A DNA stretch of 36,656 nt from Neptuniibacter sp. UBA6509 (GCA_002435145.1 DJLT01000084.1:1-36656), one strand, 5' to 3'. Shown: positions 25,665 to 35,545, counted from the first letter of the stretch. Program-made: numbers and translations. Notes: a model not told the origin generated them from the sequence alone.

Positions 25665-26534
25665 CTACTCGCCTAAACTACTAAAAAATGACTCCACACT
25701 ATTAGTATAGTCATTGCTATCACCTAAATCTTCATTCATCTCCTTATGCGAAAGGTCCTTACTAATGACTAATGACCTAACCCCCAAAGAGCTTGCTTTA
25801 TCGGCATATGCATTTGCTTGCTCACATGCTCCTCTCCGATTTGAAGAACAGGTTATCAGTACAGGCGGGACATCTGATTTTAGCTGGTGATATGGGGATG
25901 CAGAAACCCAAAATCCAGGATTATTGCCAAAAGCATCATCATAGAAATCGTAGTGCCGCTTCTTCATTATGGCCGGAACATCTAGTGCCGCGCTATCGAG
26001 CAAAACTGTACCTAACCATGGTTTGCCTCCTCCACTTATGTGCTTATTTAAAGAAGCAGCGACTAGACCTGTCAGATGAGCACCAGCTGAATGTCCCATT
26101 AAGATAAACCTTTCGGAATCGCCTCCCCAATTAACAGCCCCTTGTTGTGCTGTAATTAAAGCATTACGAACATCATCCGCCTGTTGAAGCGGATCTGTCG
26201 CTCTTGGCAGCAAACGATAATTAATTGAGATAAATACAAAACCTGCCGGAAGCCAACGTTCTATTTTATTCTTAATAACACTACTTGACTCTTTATCTCC
26301 AAGTTTCCAGGCACCGCCATGAACCATAAAGATAACAGGAGCATTACTAAACTCATCCCGGGTATAAACGTCTAATTTATGGGCACGATCCGGTCCGTAA
26401 GAGATGTCCTTATACAATTTCACTGTTCCATCGCCATATTCACTCATCTTAACTTCTTCTATTGCGTGCAGATTAAAGCTGATTAAACTTAGCAATAACA
26501 TAACATTGCGAACAATTATATTTCTAGAATTCAC
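25665..26534 (-). CDS. Secreted alpha/beta hydrolase, tandem copy 3
   Basis: 289-residue third paralog, shorter because it ends at SFFSSLGE and lacks the basic C-terminal tail of the other two. The signal peptide covers about 1-24 (FNLHAIEE). HGGAW at 72-76, Ser149 in GHSAGAH and the DLSHKEMNEDLG histidine motif are intact. The acid-loop position reads LITCSSNRRGAC. The start is GTG, and its leader (GGGGAGGTTTTCG then GTG) is nearly the same as that of copy 1. This suggests duplication included the translation start. As the most upstream member of the array it could be the ancestral copy or a truncated one; sequence alone does not decide. Confidence 0.84.
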   Translation of the reverse strand: MNSRNIIVRNVMLLLSLISFNLHAIEEVKMSEYGDGTVKLYKDISYGPDRAHKLDVYTRDEFSNAPVIFMVHGGAWKLGDKESSSVIKNKIERWLPAGFVFISINYRLLPRATDPLQQADDVRNALITAQQGAVNWGGDSERFILMGHSAGAHLTGLVAASLNKHISGGGKPWLGTVLLDSAALDVPAIMKKRHYDFYDDAFGNNPGFWVSASPYHQLKSDVPPVLITCSSNRRGACEQANAYADKASSLGVRSLVISKDLSHKEMNEDLGDSNDYTNSVESFFSSLGE

Positions 26535-26879
26535 CGAAAACCTCCCCTACCGAAGTAGGTTGCATTTTTGTACTTACTTAATCATAAATGCCGTCACTTG
26601 CCGCACCAAAAAACAGGTTTTAACTACGGAAGCTATTTCACATCAGTTTAATTATAAGAATATTTTAGGAATCTGCAGGTAAGCTTACATGAAATTTAAA
26701 CAAGAAAATCAAAGATAGTGATAATGCATTCAAGAATAAATGGAAAGGCTCATAAGTTAAGGCTGCTATTTAATACAGCCATAACTTATGTAGATAGAAG
26801 AGAACTAAGTTAGTGAGGAACATTAGTCATAACACATTCTCAGTTTAGGTTATTTGACTCTAAACCAATATAAATTTTA
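26535..26879. other. 345-base spacer between hydrolase copy 3 and secreted 407-residue protein
   Basis: No gene seen. It includes the copy-3 promoter region, the shared 26-base block at 26670-26695, and the hairpin at 26751-26790. Confidence 0.6.
26751..26790. other. Strong hairpin downstream of the 407-residue secreted protein
   Basis: CATAAGTTA and TAACTTATG pair outside, GGCTG and CAGCC pair inside, with one A-A mismatch between them and a 10-base loop. It lies about 90 bases beyond the stop of the gene at 26880 and has no adjacent T-run. It may stabilise or end that transcript. Confidence 0.6.
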
Positions 26880-28103
26880 CTAAGGGGCAACTGAGAACAA
26901 ATACAGTCTTTCAACGGAACCTAGTTCAGCAGTTGGCACTGTTGACAGTTGCTGCAATACAGGTAGGCGATCACTAAAAATTGCAGGGGTCTCTACACGG
27001 GGCTGTGCCCAATCATAACCTTCACCTAATAGAGGATGTATAAGAATAACTGTACTTGTATAAGTTAAGCCGTAATCATCACTTTCTATTACCTGCAACT
27101 GTTCCCCAATATTGAATATTAAAAAGACCCTTCCATCGGTATGTAAAGAAACTTGACTATAAACAGCATTATGCGGATTTTCTAAAACAAATGATGAGTT
27201 CCACTGCTCAGTAGTTGCATCATACCGATAATACTTTAAATGCTTATCCACAGGCCAAATAAGATGAATATTTCCCTGCTCATCAACACTCGCGCTGTAA
27301 TGACTACCATAAGGATCATGAAAACCCGCTGGCGTAGCTTCAAGAACAACAGGTACGGTCCAATTACCTCCTGAAGTTGCACGTGTAAAATTCAATGTGC
27401 TTTGAGAGTCATCCCCACTACTTACATCTGTATAGATTAAAGCGATACCAGTATCTAGATTTAGCAACCGTCCCGCTTTTGCGGGTCGTCTGTTCTTACT
27501 CCCCCAAACACCAGCGTCATCCCAGCTTCGTAGCGGCTTTTCACTTGATAGCCCCGTCAACTGAACCTTGTTAGTTCTACCAGTCAACGTAAATGCAACA
27601 TGGAAAGTTTGATCATTATCAACCGCTAAGGTGGGGGCACTTGGGGTTTGAGTAAAGCTCTTAAAGATTCTTCTTTTTTTCAGGTTCCACCAGGTAAATA
27701 AATGAGGATCATAGGTTAAACGGCTATACCAGAGCTCTTTACCACAACTATGAACAATATGAAGATAGTTATCATGAATTAGCAGATCAGCTGTAGACTC
27801 ATGATCACTACACTCTAAATCAATCGTTTCCTTCCACCCTAGATCTCCAGACTCCTTAACCATTAAAGCTAACGCGGCCTGATTTTCACTGTCACGATTA
27901 CCTAAATTCACAAGTAGATGCTGACTACCATCATCTGTAAAAACAAAACGCTCCTGATGCCGATATGAAATCATGCGTTCGGCAGTACCGGTGATTGTTG
28001 TTAAACCTTCTATAATGGATGCAGCATGTGCTGTCGCTGTGAGAAAAAACACCGAAGAGAATAAAACTGGCCAAAACAACAATCTATGGCGGAGAGACTT
28101 CAT
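26880..28103 (-). CDS. Secreted protein of unknown function, possible beta-propeller
   Basis: 407-residue exported protein. The signal peptide covers about 1-28 (FFLTATAHA-ASI). The mature part is rich in short strands and aromatic residues. It has recurring turn motifs of the kind D..G..HL.W (VDEQGNIHLIWPVD, VDNDQTFHVAFTLT, HTDGRVFLIFNI, DDGSQHLLVNLG), spaced roughly 50-70 residues apart. ESDDYGLTYT resembles an Asp-box (S/T-x-D-x-G-x-T-W/F). This pattern suggests a sialidase-like beta-propeller, but no catalytic arginines can be assigned, so it may be binding-only. I chose the ATG at 28103; an upstream TTG lacks a proper site. It precedes the three secreted hydrolases on the same strand and may act with them on an extracellular polymer (inference). 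Confidence 0.75.
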   Translation of the reverse strand: MKSLRHRLLFWPVLFSSVFFLTATAHAASIIEGLTTITGTAERMISYRHQERFVFTDDGSQHLLVNLGNRDSENQAALALMVKESGDLGWKETIDLECSDHESTADLLIHDNYLHIVHSCGKELWYSRLTYDPHLFTWWNLKKRRIFKSFTQTPSAPTLAVDNDQTFHVAFTLTGRTNKVQLTGLSSEKPLRSWDDAGVWGSKNRRPAKAGRLLNLDTGIALIYTDVSSGDDSQSTLNFTRATSGGNWTVPVVLEATPAGFHDPYGSHYSASVDEQGNIHLIWPVDKHLKYYRYDATTEQWNSSFVLENPHNAVYSQVSLHTDGRVFLIFNIGEQLQVIESDDYGLTYTSTVILIHPLLGEGYDWAQPRVETPAIFSDRLPVLQQLSTVPTAELGSVERLYLFSVAP

Positions 28104-28740
28104 TACTAGCAATCCTGTGCTTTAATTAATCAAACACACACTATTGCCATCTAAACAAAGCGGACTTTGATTTAGTATGACAAACTTCCGGTGTATGCAG
28201 TATGCTCGATACGAGCAATTAGCTTATATTATAGAGCACCTACTGTATAAAAAACAATCAACGATATAACTATATTAAGCGGCTATTGGTAAATAGCGAT
28301 AATTCAAGTAAGTACTCCAATAAAGTCGATGTTTGATCAATGCTGAAAAATATACGTCTTACCAGGTTAAAAGCCAGTTCTCACAAATAGATAAACCCAC
28401 CCCTTTAAACAAAAAATAGAGTGGAATGACTTAATAGATACTATGAAGTAACTTACCCCCACAAACTGTGGATAAGTCAGTGAATAGTTTTTGGGTAGAT
28501 TGCGCAAAGCCGCAAAATACCTTGTATCTAGCAAATCGTGTGTTTTTTAACACCAAGAAAAATTATTCTTTATTTTCAATAAGTTAAACATTTCAATAGA
28601 ATTTTATCTTTTTTAGAAATGCTATGTTTATGCTATTGACAGAAGGGATAAAAAGACTGTGCACAAGAAAATAAAAAACGGTGAAGCCCTGGAGCAACAC
28701 CGTTCATGTTATTTGAAGAAAGTTAAATATTTTAATTCAA
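28104..28740. other. 637-base spacer between the secreted protein and yfaE
   Basis: No gene seen. It holds the promoter region of the gene ending at 26880, one perfect DnaA-box-like nonamer (TGTGGATAA, 28467-28475), and the nrd terminator at 28665-28704. Confidence 0.6.
28665..28704 (-). terminator. Intrinsic terminator of the nrdAB-yfaE operon
   Basis: On the minus strand AACGGTG pairs with CACCGTT around a 14-base loop, followed by TTTTATTTTC, 36 nt after the yfaE stop. Confidence 0.88.
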
Positions 28741-29007
28741 CTACTCTTCGGGCATTTCCAACTCAATGTGAGTTTTAGGAATGCAGCAACAGGTCAGCAC
28801 TTCATCATCTTGAAGATCTAATAAACTTTCCTGCACATATTCCACTTCGCCTTCAATTAAACGAACCTTGCAACAGCCACAATAACCTCCGCGGCAGTTA
28901 TACGGTGCAGGAATCTCTTGTACTTCCAGAGCATCTAACAAAGTCGTTTCATACTGATAATAAAACGTATGATGATTGTTAACTTTGATCCGTGATGGGC
29001 CAGCCAT
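28741..29007 (-). CDS. yfaE: [2Fe-2S] ferredoxin maintaining ribonucleotide reductase radical
   Basis: 88-residue plant-type ferredoxin. The cluster cysteines lie in CRGGYCGCC, with the fourth in LTCCC. In E. coli YfaE is encoded after nrdB and supplies electrons to regenerate the NrdB diferric-tyrosyl radical; the same order here supports that role. The ATG at 29007 (MAGPSRIKV) has AAGGA 8 bases upstream. A longer frame starting at 29049 overlaps nrdB and is unlikely. It begins 10 bases after the nrdB stop and is the last gene before the operon terminator. The extra adjacent cysteines (GCC and CCC) are notable but seen in this family. Confidence 0.92.
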   Translation of the reverse strand: MAGPSRIKVNNHHTFYYQYETTLLDALEVQEIPAPYNCRGGYCGCCKVRLIEGEVEYVQESLLDLQDDEVLTCCCIPKTHIELEMPEE

Positions 29008-29017
29008 GATACTTTCC

Positions 29018-30148
29018 TTACAGGTCAAAGCCGTCAAAATCGTCATCACCTACTTCGTTGTCAATCTGACCGACGAGGTAAGAACTTATTTCCGCTTCCT
29101 GCGGTGCCACTTGTACATTGTCACTCACTAACCAAGCGTTCATCCACGGTAGAGGGTTCTGGCAAGGCGGAAAGATCTCTTCCAGATTCAGTGCCTTCAT
29201 CCGTACGTTTGTGATGTATTCAACGTAGTCAGATAAAATTTTAGCGTTCAAACCAATCATAGAGCCTTCACGGAACAAGTACTGAGCCCAGTCCTTCTCT
29301 TGCTGAGCAGCTTCCTTGAAGATCTCATAGACTTCAGGCTCACACTCTTCAGCAATCTCTTTAAATACAGGATCGTCAGCACCCGACGCCATGATATTAA
29401 CCATGTGCTGTGTACCGGTCAGATGTAAAGCCTCATCTCGAGCAATCAGCTTAATGATTTTAGCGTTACCTTCCATGATCGCACGCTCAGCAAAAGCGAA
29501 CGAGCACGCAAAACTGACGTAAAAACGAATCGCCTCCAACACATTGATCGAGACCATAGTCAGATAAAGTTTCTTTTTCAAATTACGCAGTGACGTATCA
29601 AAAACTTTACCATTTATCGTATGCAGACCTTCTCCGTGAATGCTATGAACATTACACAAGTTGATAAACTCATCATATAAACGAGTTACAGAGTCTGCTC
29701 GACGAATAATCTCTGGATTTGTCACTATCTCATCAAAAACCTCTGAGGGCTCGGTGATGATATTACGAATGATGTGCGTGTAAGAGCGGCTATGAATCGT
29801 TTCACTAAACGCCCAAGTTTCAAACCACGTTTCCAATTCCGGCAACGACACTACAGGCAAGAAAGCGATATTAGGTGAACGCCCCTGTACAGAATCAAGC
29901 AGTGTCTGATACTTCAAATTACTCAAAAAGATGTGTTTTTCATGCTCAGGCATATTCATGAAGTCTTTTCGATCCGTAGACAGATCAACTTCTTCTGGAC
30001 GCCAGAAGAATGAAAGCTGCTTTTCGATTAACTTTTCAAAAATAGGATATTTTTGTTTATCGTATCGAGCAACGTTAACGCTACGACCAAAAAACATCGG
30101 CTCTTTAGTTGCATCATGAGTACTATGACTGAACGTGGTGTACGCCAT
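29018..30148 (-). CDS. nrdB: Ribonucleoside-diphosphate reductase class Ia, beta subunit
   Basis: Radical-carrying subunit of aerobic ribonucleotide reductase, 376 residues like E. coli NrdB. Iron ligands Asp85, Glu116 and His119 are visible, and the radical Tyr123 lies in [12 protein letters not shown]. The second ligand set lies in the [12 protein letters not shown] and [13 protein letters not shown] regions. The C-terminal tail ends [10 protein letters not shown], acidic as needed to dock on NrdA. It lies 88 bases downstream of nrdA and 10 bases ahead of yfaE. No intact terminator was seen in the nrdA-nrdB gap, so one transcript is expected. Confidence 0.98.
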   Translation of the reverse strand: MAYTTFSHSTHDATKEPMFFGRSVNVARYDKQKYPIFEKLIEKQLSFFWRPEEVDLSTDRKDFMNMPEHEKHIFLSNLKYQTLLDSVQGRSPNIAFLPVVSLPELETWFETWAFSETIHSRSYTHIIRNIITEPSEVFDEIVTNPEIIRRADSVTRLYDEFINLCNVHSIHGEGLHTINGKVFDTSLRNLKKKLYLTMVSINVLEAIRFYVSFACSFAFAERAIMEGNAKIIKLIARDEALHLTGTQHMVNIMASGADDPVFKEIAEECEPEVYEIFKEAAQQEKDWAQYLFREGSMIGLNAKILSDYVEYITNVRMKALNLEEIFPPCQNPLPWMNAWLVSDNVQVAPQEAEISSYLVGQIDNEVGDDDFDGFDL

Positions 30149-30236
30149 CGAGATATTCTTTCCTGAATATTAGAATTATTAAACCTACAGCTACCGCTAT
30201 CTGTTTCTATATTGAATTACGGAAGTCCGTGCAGCT

Positions 30237-32501
30237 TTACAGCTTGCACGCACCACCTTCACAACCACCATCATCGGTCTGATCTGACGCGCCATCACGT
30301 GTATTGTGGTAATACAAAGTTTTAACACCGTATTTATAAGCTGTTAAAAGATCCTGTAACAGCTGCTTCATCGGCACTTTGTCATTAGGGAAAAGAGAAG
30401 GGTCGTAATTCGTATTTGCGGAAATCGATTGGTCAACGAACTTCTGCATAATACCCACAAGCTGGAGATATCCAATATTGTTTGGAATATCCCAAAGTAG
30501 CTCATACTGCTCACGAAGCTCAGTGTAACCCGGCACAACCTGCTTCATAATGCCGTCTTTACTTGCTTTAACAGATACATAACCACGAGGAGGCTCTATA
30601 CCGTTGGTAGAGTTAGTAATCTGAGAAGATGTTTCACATGGCATCAGCGCTGTTAGCGTACTGTTACGTAAACCAAACTCACGAATATCTTCACGCAATG
30701 TTTCCCAGAAATAGTGCAGCGGTTCCTCACAGAACTCATCGACTTCACGCTTATAGGTATCAATTGGCAAAATGCCTCTTGAGTACACAGTTTCGTCGAA
30801 CTTAGGACATGCACCACGCTCTTTGGCTAGTTCATTTGAAGCTTTCAGCAAGAAGTACTGCACTGCTTCAAATGTTTTATGAACCAAACCGTTTGCTGAA
30901 CCATCCGAGTATTTAACACCGTTCTTAGCCAGATAATAAGCAAAGTTAGTTACGCCTACACCTAGAGGTCTGCGGTTCATAGTCGAAGTATGTGCAGCAG
31001 GAATTGGGTAATCCTGATAATCCAACAGATTATCAAGCGCACGCACAATCAGATCAGATAGGTTTTCTAACTCATCCAAGCTATCCAGCGCGCCCAAGTT
31101 GAACGCGGACAATGTACAAAGTGCGATTTCACCTTCAGGATCATTCACATGCTGCAGCGGCTTAGTCGGCAATGCTATTTCTAAGCATAAATTGGACTGT
31201 TTCACTGGTGCGACCGAAGGTTCAAACGGGCTATGCGTATTACAGTGATCTACGTTTTGAATATAGATACGGCCTGTCTGAGCACGTTCAGCAGCTAAAA
31301 TACCAAACAGTTCTACCGCTTTGATTTTTTCTTTACGGATAGATGGATCATTTTCATATTGAACATACAAACGCTCAAATTCATCTTGATCCGCAAAAAA
31401 CGCATCGTAAAGGCCTGGCACTTCATGCGGGCTGAAGAGTGTAATTTCTCCGCCTTTAATCAAACGGGTATACATCAGCTTGTTAATCTGTACGCCATAA
31501 TCAAGATGACGTACACGGTTCTCTTCCACTCCTCGGTTATTCTTCAATACGAGAAGAGATTCTACTTCCAAGTGCCAGATTGGATAAAATAGAGTCGCAG
31601 CACCACCACGGACACCGCCCTGAGAACAAGATTTAACAGCCGTTTGGAAATGTTTATAGAACGGGATACAACCTGTATGATAAGCCTCACCATTACGGAT
31701 AGGGCTGCCTAAGGCACGAATGCCGCCCGCATTAATACCAATGCCGGCACGCTGGGAAACATACTTAACAATTGATGCCGACGTTGCGTTAATCGCATCT
31801 AAACTGTCGCCACACTCAATTAAAACGCAAGAACTAAACTGACGTGTCGGTGTACGTACCCCTGCCATAATCGGTGTAGGCAAAGAAAGCTTGAATAATG
31901 AAGTCGCATCATAAAAACGCTTCACATAATCTAAACGTGTCTCTGCTGGGTAATCCGCAAACAAACAAGCAGCCACCAGCATATAAAGAATCTGAGGACT
32001 TTCGTACACTTCACCAGTAACACGGTTTTGAACTAAATACTTACCCTCTAACTGCTTAACCGCAGAGTAGGAGAAGTTCATATCGCGTTTATGGTCTAAA
32101 TAACCATTTAGCACTTCCCAGTCAGCTTCAGTGTAATCTTCTAGCAAATGCTTATCGTAGCGCCCACCCTCTACTTGTTCCGTTACATGCGCAAAAAGAT
32201 GAGGCGGTTCAAATTGGCCAAATGCTCGTTTACGCAGATGGAAGATCGCTAAACGCGCAGCCAGGTACTGATAATCTGGGGAGGTTTCAGAGATTAGATC
32301 CGCTGCAGATTTAATTAACGTTTCATGGATATCAAACGTTCTCATACCTTCAAAGAACTGAAGGTGTGCTTTCAATTCAACTTCTGAGGGTGATACTGCG
32401 TTTAATCCTTCAGCAGCCCAAATAACAACCTTATGAATCTTTTCCAGATCAACAAGTTCTTGTCGTCCATCCCTTTTCGTTACCATCAGATCTTGCTGCA
32501 T
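30237..32501 (-). CDS. nrdA: Ribonucleoside-diphosphate reductase class Ia, alpha subunit
   Basis: Catalytic subunit making deoxyribonucleotides, 754 residues, very close to E. coli NrdA (761). An N-terminal ATP-cone (about 4-90, starting LMVTKRDGRQELVDLEKIHK) gives allosteric control of activity. The active site includes the NLCLEIALPT cysteine/glutamate pair and the redox cysteines in SSCVLIECG and ALCTLSAFN. The C-terminal CEGGACKL carries the thioredoxin-reactive pair. I chose the ATG at 32501 (MQQDLMVTKRDG), with GGAAGG upstream, over a TTG four codons earlier. Two NrdR boxes lie upstream. It is the first gene of nrdA-nrdB-yfaE. Confidence 0.98.
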   Translation of the reverse strand: MQQDLMVTKRDGRQELVDLEKIHKVVIWAAEGLNAVSPSEVELKAHLQFFEGMRTFDIHETLIKSAADLISETSPDYQYLAARLAIFHLRKRAFGQFEPPHLFAHVTEQVEGGRYDKHLLEDYTEADWEVLNGYLDHKRDMNFSYSAVKQLEGKYLVQNRVTGEVYESPQILYMLVAACLFADYPAETRLDYVKRFYDATSLFKLSLPTPIMAGVRTPTRQFSSCVLIECGDSLDAINATSASIVKYVSQRAGIGINAGGIRALGSPIRNGEAYHTGCIPFYKHFQTAVKSCSQGGVRGGAATLFYPIWHLEVESLLVLKNNRGVEENRVRHLDYGVQINKLMYTRLIKGGEITLFSPHEVPGLYDAFFADQDEFERLYVQYENDPSIRKEKIKAVELFGILAAERAQTGRIYIQNVDHCNTHSPFEPSVAPVKQSNLCLEIALPTKPLQHVNDPEGEIALCTLSAFNLGALDSLDELENLSDLIVRALDNLLDYQDYPIPAAHTSTMNRRPLGVGVTNFAYYLAKNGVKYSDGSANGLVHKTFEAVQYFLLKASNELAKERGACPKFDETVYSRGILPIDTYKREVDEFCEEPLHYFWETLREDIREFGLRNSTLTALMPCETSSQITNSTNGIEPPRGYVSVKASKDGIMKQVVPGYTELREQYELLWDIPNNIGYLQLVGIMQKFVDQSISANTNYDPSLFPNDKVPMKQLLQDLLTAYKYGVKTLYYHNTRDGASDQTDDGGCEGGACKL

Positions 32502-33070
32502 GCGACCTTCCAATTGAAAACTTTTATAATTATGAGCTGTTTAAAATATCAAAGGCGCCTATTAAGACCGGTCTTACCTTCAATAGAGCCTGCTATTAAC
32601 GCGGCTCACAGCTTCTCTACTCAGATCAGGGTCACACACTATATGTAGTAGCCCAGATAATTTAAGACACTAAATATAGTGATATCAAAGTGTTTTGCAA
32701 TACTTGATTTTGGCTTTTTTTGGGTGTAGGCGGATAGAAAAAATATGGAGAAGGTCAGAAAATACGGGGGCTACAGAGCAGTCTGGCTCATTTAATTAAT
32801 GATGAGTTTTTTTAAAAAAAATTGTGAATTTCTAAGGCTCAAAATATGTGCCAAAATCAAGCCCCAAATTCACTATTTCGATTTTTTCCCTTTCAATTTT
32901 AAAGTAGCAAAGATCGACTCCCTCCAAAACCAAGCTCTTAATAACCATCTCTTATATTGCCATACATAGAAAAACTGCAAAATATACCCTTCGGCAACGC
33001 TTTACTGTAGAATTCGCCAGCAAATTTATTGTGTTTAACAACTCTATATTTGGAATAAGGTAACCTCACT
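32502..33070. other. 569-base divergent spacer, nrdA and DUF2788 promoters
   Basis: No supported gene. It contains the NrdR boxes, an AT-rich stretch with seven Ts followed by eight As (about 32807-32821), and a GTGAATTT/AAATTCAC inverted repeat at 32824-32873. Confidence 0.65.
32635..32682. promoter_or_regulatory. Pair of NrdR boxes upstream of nrdA
   Basis: CACACTATATGTAGTA (32635-32650) and ACACTAAATATAGTGA (32667-32682) both match the NrdR box consensus acaCwAtATaTwGtg. Their starts are 31 bases apart, about three helical turns, which is the spacing typical of NrdR-controlled promoters. They lie 134-181 bases upstream of the nrdA start, so repression by NrdR-dATP is expected. Confidence 0.88.
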
Positions 33071-33283
33071 ATGCGCTTAGCTGAAATGGAAGCAATTGCC
33101 CTTAATGTTGGTTTAGCTGTCTTCGCGGTCTTTATTTTCTTTATCATCTACGATTTAGCTAAAAAATCGAATGCAGGTAAATTTGGCACCTTTATTCTTT
33201 TCTTCGCGCTTGGTCTCGGTTTAGCTGCTTTCTTAGTAAAGACCGTTGTTGTTGAAATAATGGAAGGAAAAGCGCCCATTTAG
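33071..33283 (+). CDS. DUF2788 small membrane protein
   Basis: 70-residue protein with two predicted transmembrane helices (about 9-29 and 38-62) joined by YDLAKKSNAGKFGTF. This loop and the overall length match the DUF2788 family found in Pseudomonas and marine gammaproteobacteria; the function is unknown. AAGG occurs 10 bases before the ATG. It stands alone, divergent from nrdA and convergent with the HutZ-like gene. Confidence 0.85.
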   Translation: MRLAEMEAIALNVGLAVFAVFIFFIIYDLAKKSNAGKFGTFILFFALGLGLAAFLVKTVVVEIMEGKAPI

Positions 33284-33317
33284 ATCTTTAGCCCTCAACC
33301 AATCACAACAGACAAAG

Positions 33318-33341
33318 CGTAGCCCAAAAATCCCAGCTACG
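33318..33341. terminator. Weak hairpin between convergent DUF2788 and HutZ-like genes
   Basis: CGTAGC and GCTACG pair around a 12-base loop in the short gap between the two stops. There is no clear T-run, so it is only a possible shared terminator. Confidence 0.35.
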
Positions 33342-33371
33342 GTCCTTATACTGCACTTATCATGTTGAACG

Positions 33372-33878
33372 TTAGCGCCCCTTTTTAACCTGTTCTTTAG
33401 TTATATGTATTAGCTCGCCTGAAGAAAGGTCAATCGTATAGGCTTTACCAAATCCAACAACATAGTGTCCTTCTCTAGGTGTTAGACGAAACAATTTAAA
33501 ATCAGACAGCCCTCTAAGCATTCCCACTATATTGCCAAAATGCTTTTCCATTTTATCAAGCAATGCGATGCAGGCATCACTGCCTTTTTCAATTTCAGTG
33601 GTTTCACACTTATAAATCACCCTCTCACGCGCAAATATATTCTGACTCTCGCCTTCATCCGCAATAAACATGATCGATGCATAAGGGCGATTGATCAAAT
33701 TACCGGTATGCGCAGCTAACAGGCTTATAAAAATATAAAAGCCCCCATCATCACTCACATAAGGGGCGTAACTAATTTCTGGATATTCGTCGCCTTGTGT
33801 TGATAACAACAACGATTTTTTTCCTTGCTGTAGCTCTCTACAATTAGCACGAAGTACTGCTAAATTTTCAGTATTCAT
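33372..33878 (-). CDS. HutZ/HugZ-like pyridoxamine-phosphate-oxidase-fold protein
   Basis: 168-residue cytoplasmic protein of the split-barrel flavin/heme-binding superfamily. The C-terminal stretch FKLFRLTPREGHYVVGFGKAY closely follows the HugZ/HutZ signature FxLFRLxPxxGxxVxGFGxA, written here in two parts (FKLFRLTPREG, HYVVGFGKAY). The N-terminal strand pattern SLLLSTQGDEYPEISYAPYV is typical of the fold. HutZ degrades or stores heme after import, but no heme transport genes (hutWX, tonB, receptor) are nearby, so the role could be general. The length is close to HutZ (about 176) and shorter than two-domain HugZ proteins. It is a single-gene unit with its promoter in 33879-34000. Confidence 0.75.
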   Translation of the reverse strand: MNTENLAVLRANCRELQQGKKSLLLSTQGDEYPEISYAPYVSDDGGFYIFISLLAAHTGNLINRPYASIMFIADEGESQNIFARERVIYKCETTEIEKGSDACIALLDKMEKHFGNIVGMLRGLSDFKLFRLTPREGHYVVGFGKAYTIDLSSGELIHITKEQVKKGR

Positions 33879-34120
33879 ATCTCAGATGACCCACAGTGAC
33901 CATGTATGATTAACGCTATTTATTATAAATATTATAAAAAACACTAAAAGTGCACAATTTTGGCCGATACTATAAATATAAGTTATGAAGAAGTCCTGAT
34001 AAGTGACTGAATGACTTGGTCTTCTTGACCCAAATAAAGCACGATCAGGTTCATTAATATAGATAATCGTATAACTCAGTTACGACTATCTAAAAAGGCA
34101 GTATTGCTAAGGTGATCGTC

Positions 34121-34531
34121 ATGGGTAGCTCCAAAGTATTTATCCGCCATCCAGACGAGTTTCCTATCGAACTCGATATAAAAGAATCTAATTCTTTAAG
34201 TGCCATTCCCCCCTCTCTTGAACTCGTTTGTCATTCCGACAAGGCCTTCCATTCGGGCGATGGGATCACACTTAAAATTCCAAGTATCGCAGCGCAGCTC
34301 GAAGTAAATGGCACGATACAAAGCTGTAGCAATGCCTCCGATGGCTATGAATTGGGGATCACATTTGGCGATAACTGTGCCTTAATGAGAATCCGGATGC
34401 TGGAGCAACTTTGCTATATTCAACGCTATCGCAACCACGTTTTAACGGTTGAAGGTCGAGATATTTCAGATCAGGATGCGGCTCTAGAATGGATCAATAA
34501 ATATGCCCACCTTTTTCCTTCTTCCCCCTGA
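34121..34531 (+). CDS. PilZ-like domain protein
   Basis: 136-residue cytoplasmic protein resembling single-domain PilZ proteins. The beta-barrel pattern is visible (FIRHPDEFPIELDI, GDGITLKIPSI, GTIQSCSNASDGYELGITF), followed by a helical end RMLEQLCYIQRYRNHVLTVEGR. PilZ domains often bind cyclic di-GMP through RxxxR and D/NxSxxG. Here only the first arginine (RHPDEFP) is clear, and the second motif is not evident, so binding is doubtful. I chose the ATG at 34121 with AAGG 8 bases upstream over a GTG three codons earlier. It precedes kdsA by 148 bases on the same strand, with no obvious functional link. Confidence 0.65.
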   Translation: MGSSKVFIRHPDEFPIELDIKESNSLSAIPPSLELVCHSDKAFHSGDGITLKIPSIAAQLEVNGTIQSCSNASDGYELGITFGDNCALMRIRMLEQLCYIQRYRNHVLTVEGRDISDQDAALEWINKYAHLFPSSP

Positions 34532-34643
34532 ACAACATATTTACAGACAAAAATTATGCTAACATTCAGCCACCTTCTCCACTTTTTTAAAAAAAAATCC
34601 CTATTTCCAGAATCAGTTGTTGTCATCTTCGAGAGAGTTATAA

Positions 34644-35528
<885 letters not shown>

Positions 35529-35545
35529 ATACCAGATAAGCGATA

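Noticed and set aside
28467-28475. Perfect DnaA-box nonamer TGTGGATAA
   Set aside because: A single box without a cluster or replication genes; expected by chance and not evidence of an origin.
32938-33147. 69-codon minus-strand frame overlapping the DUF2788 gene
   Set aside because: It is antisense to a recognised small membrane protein and has no supporting features.
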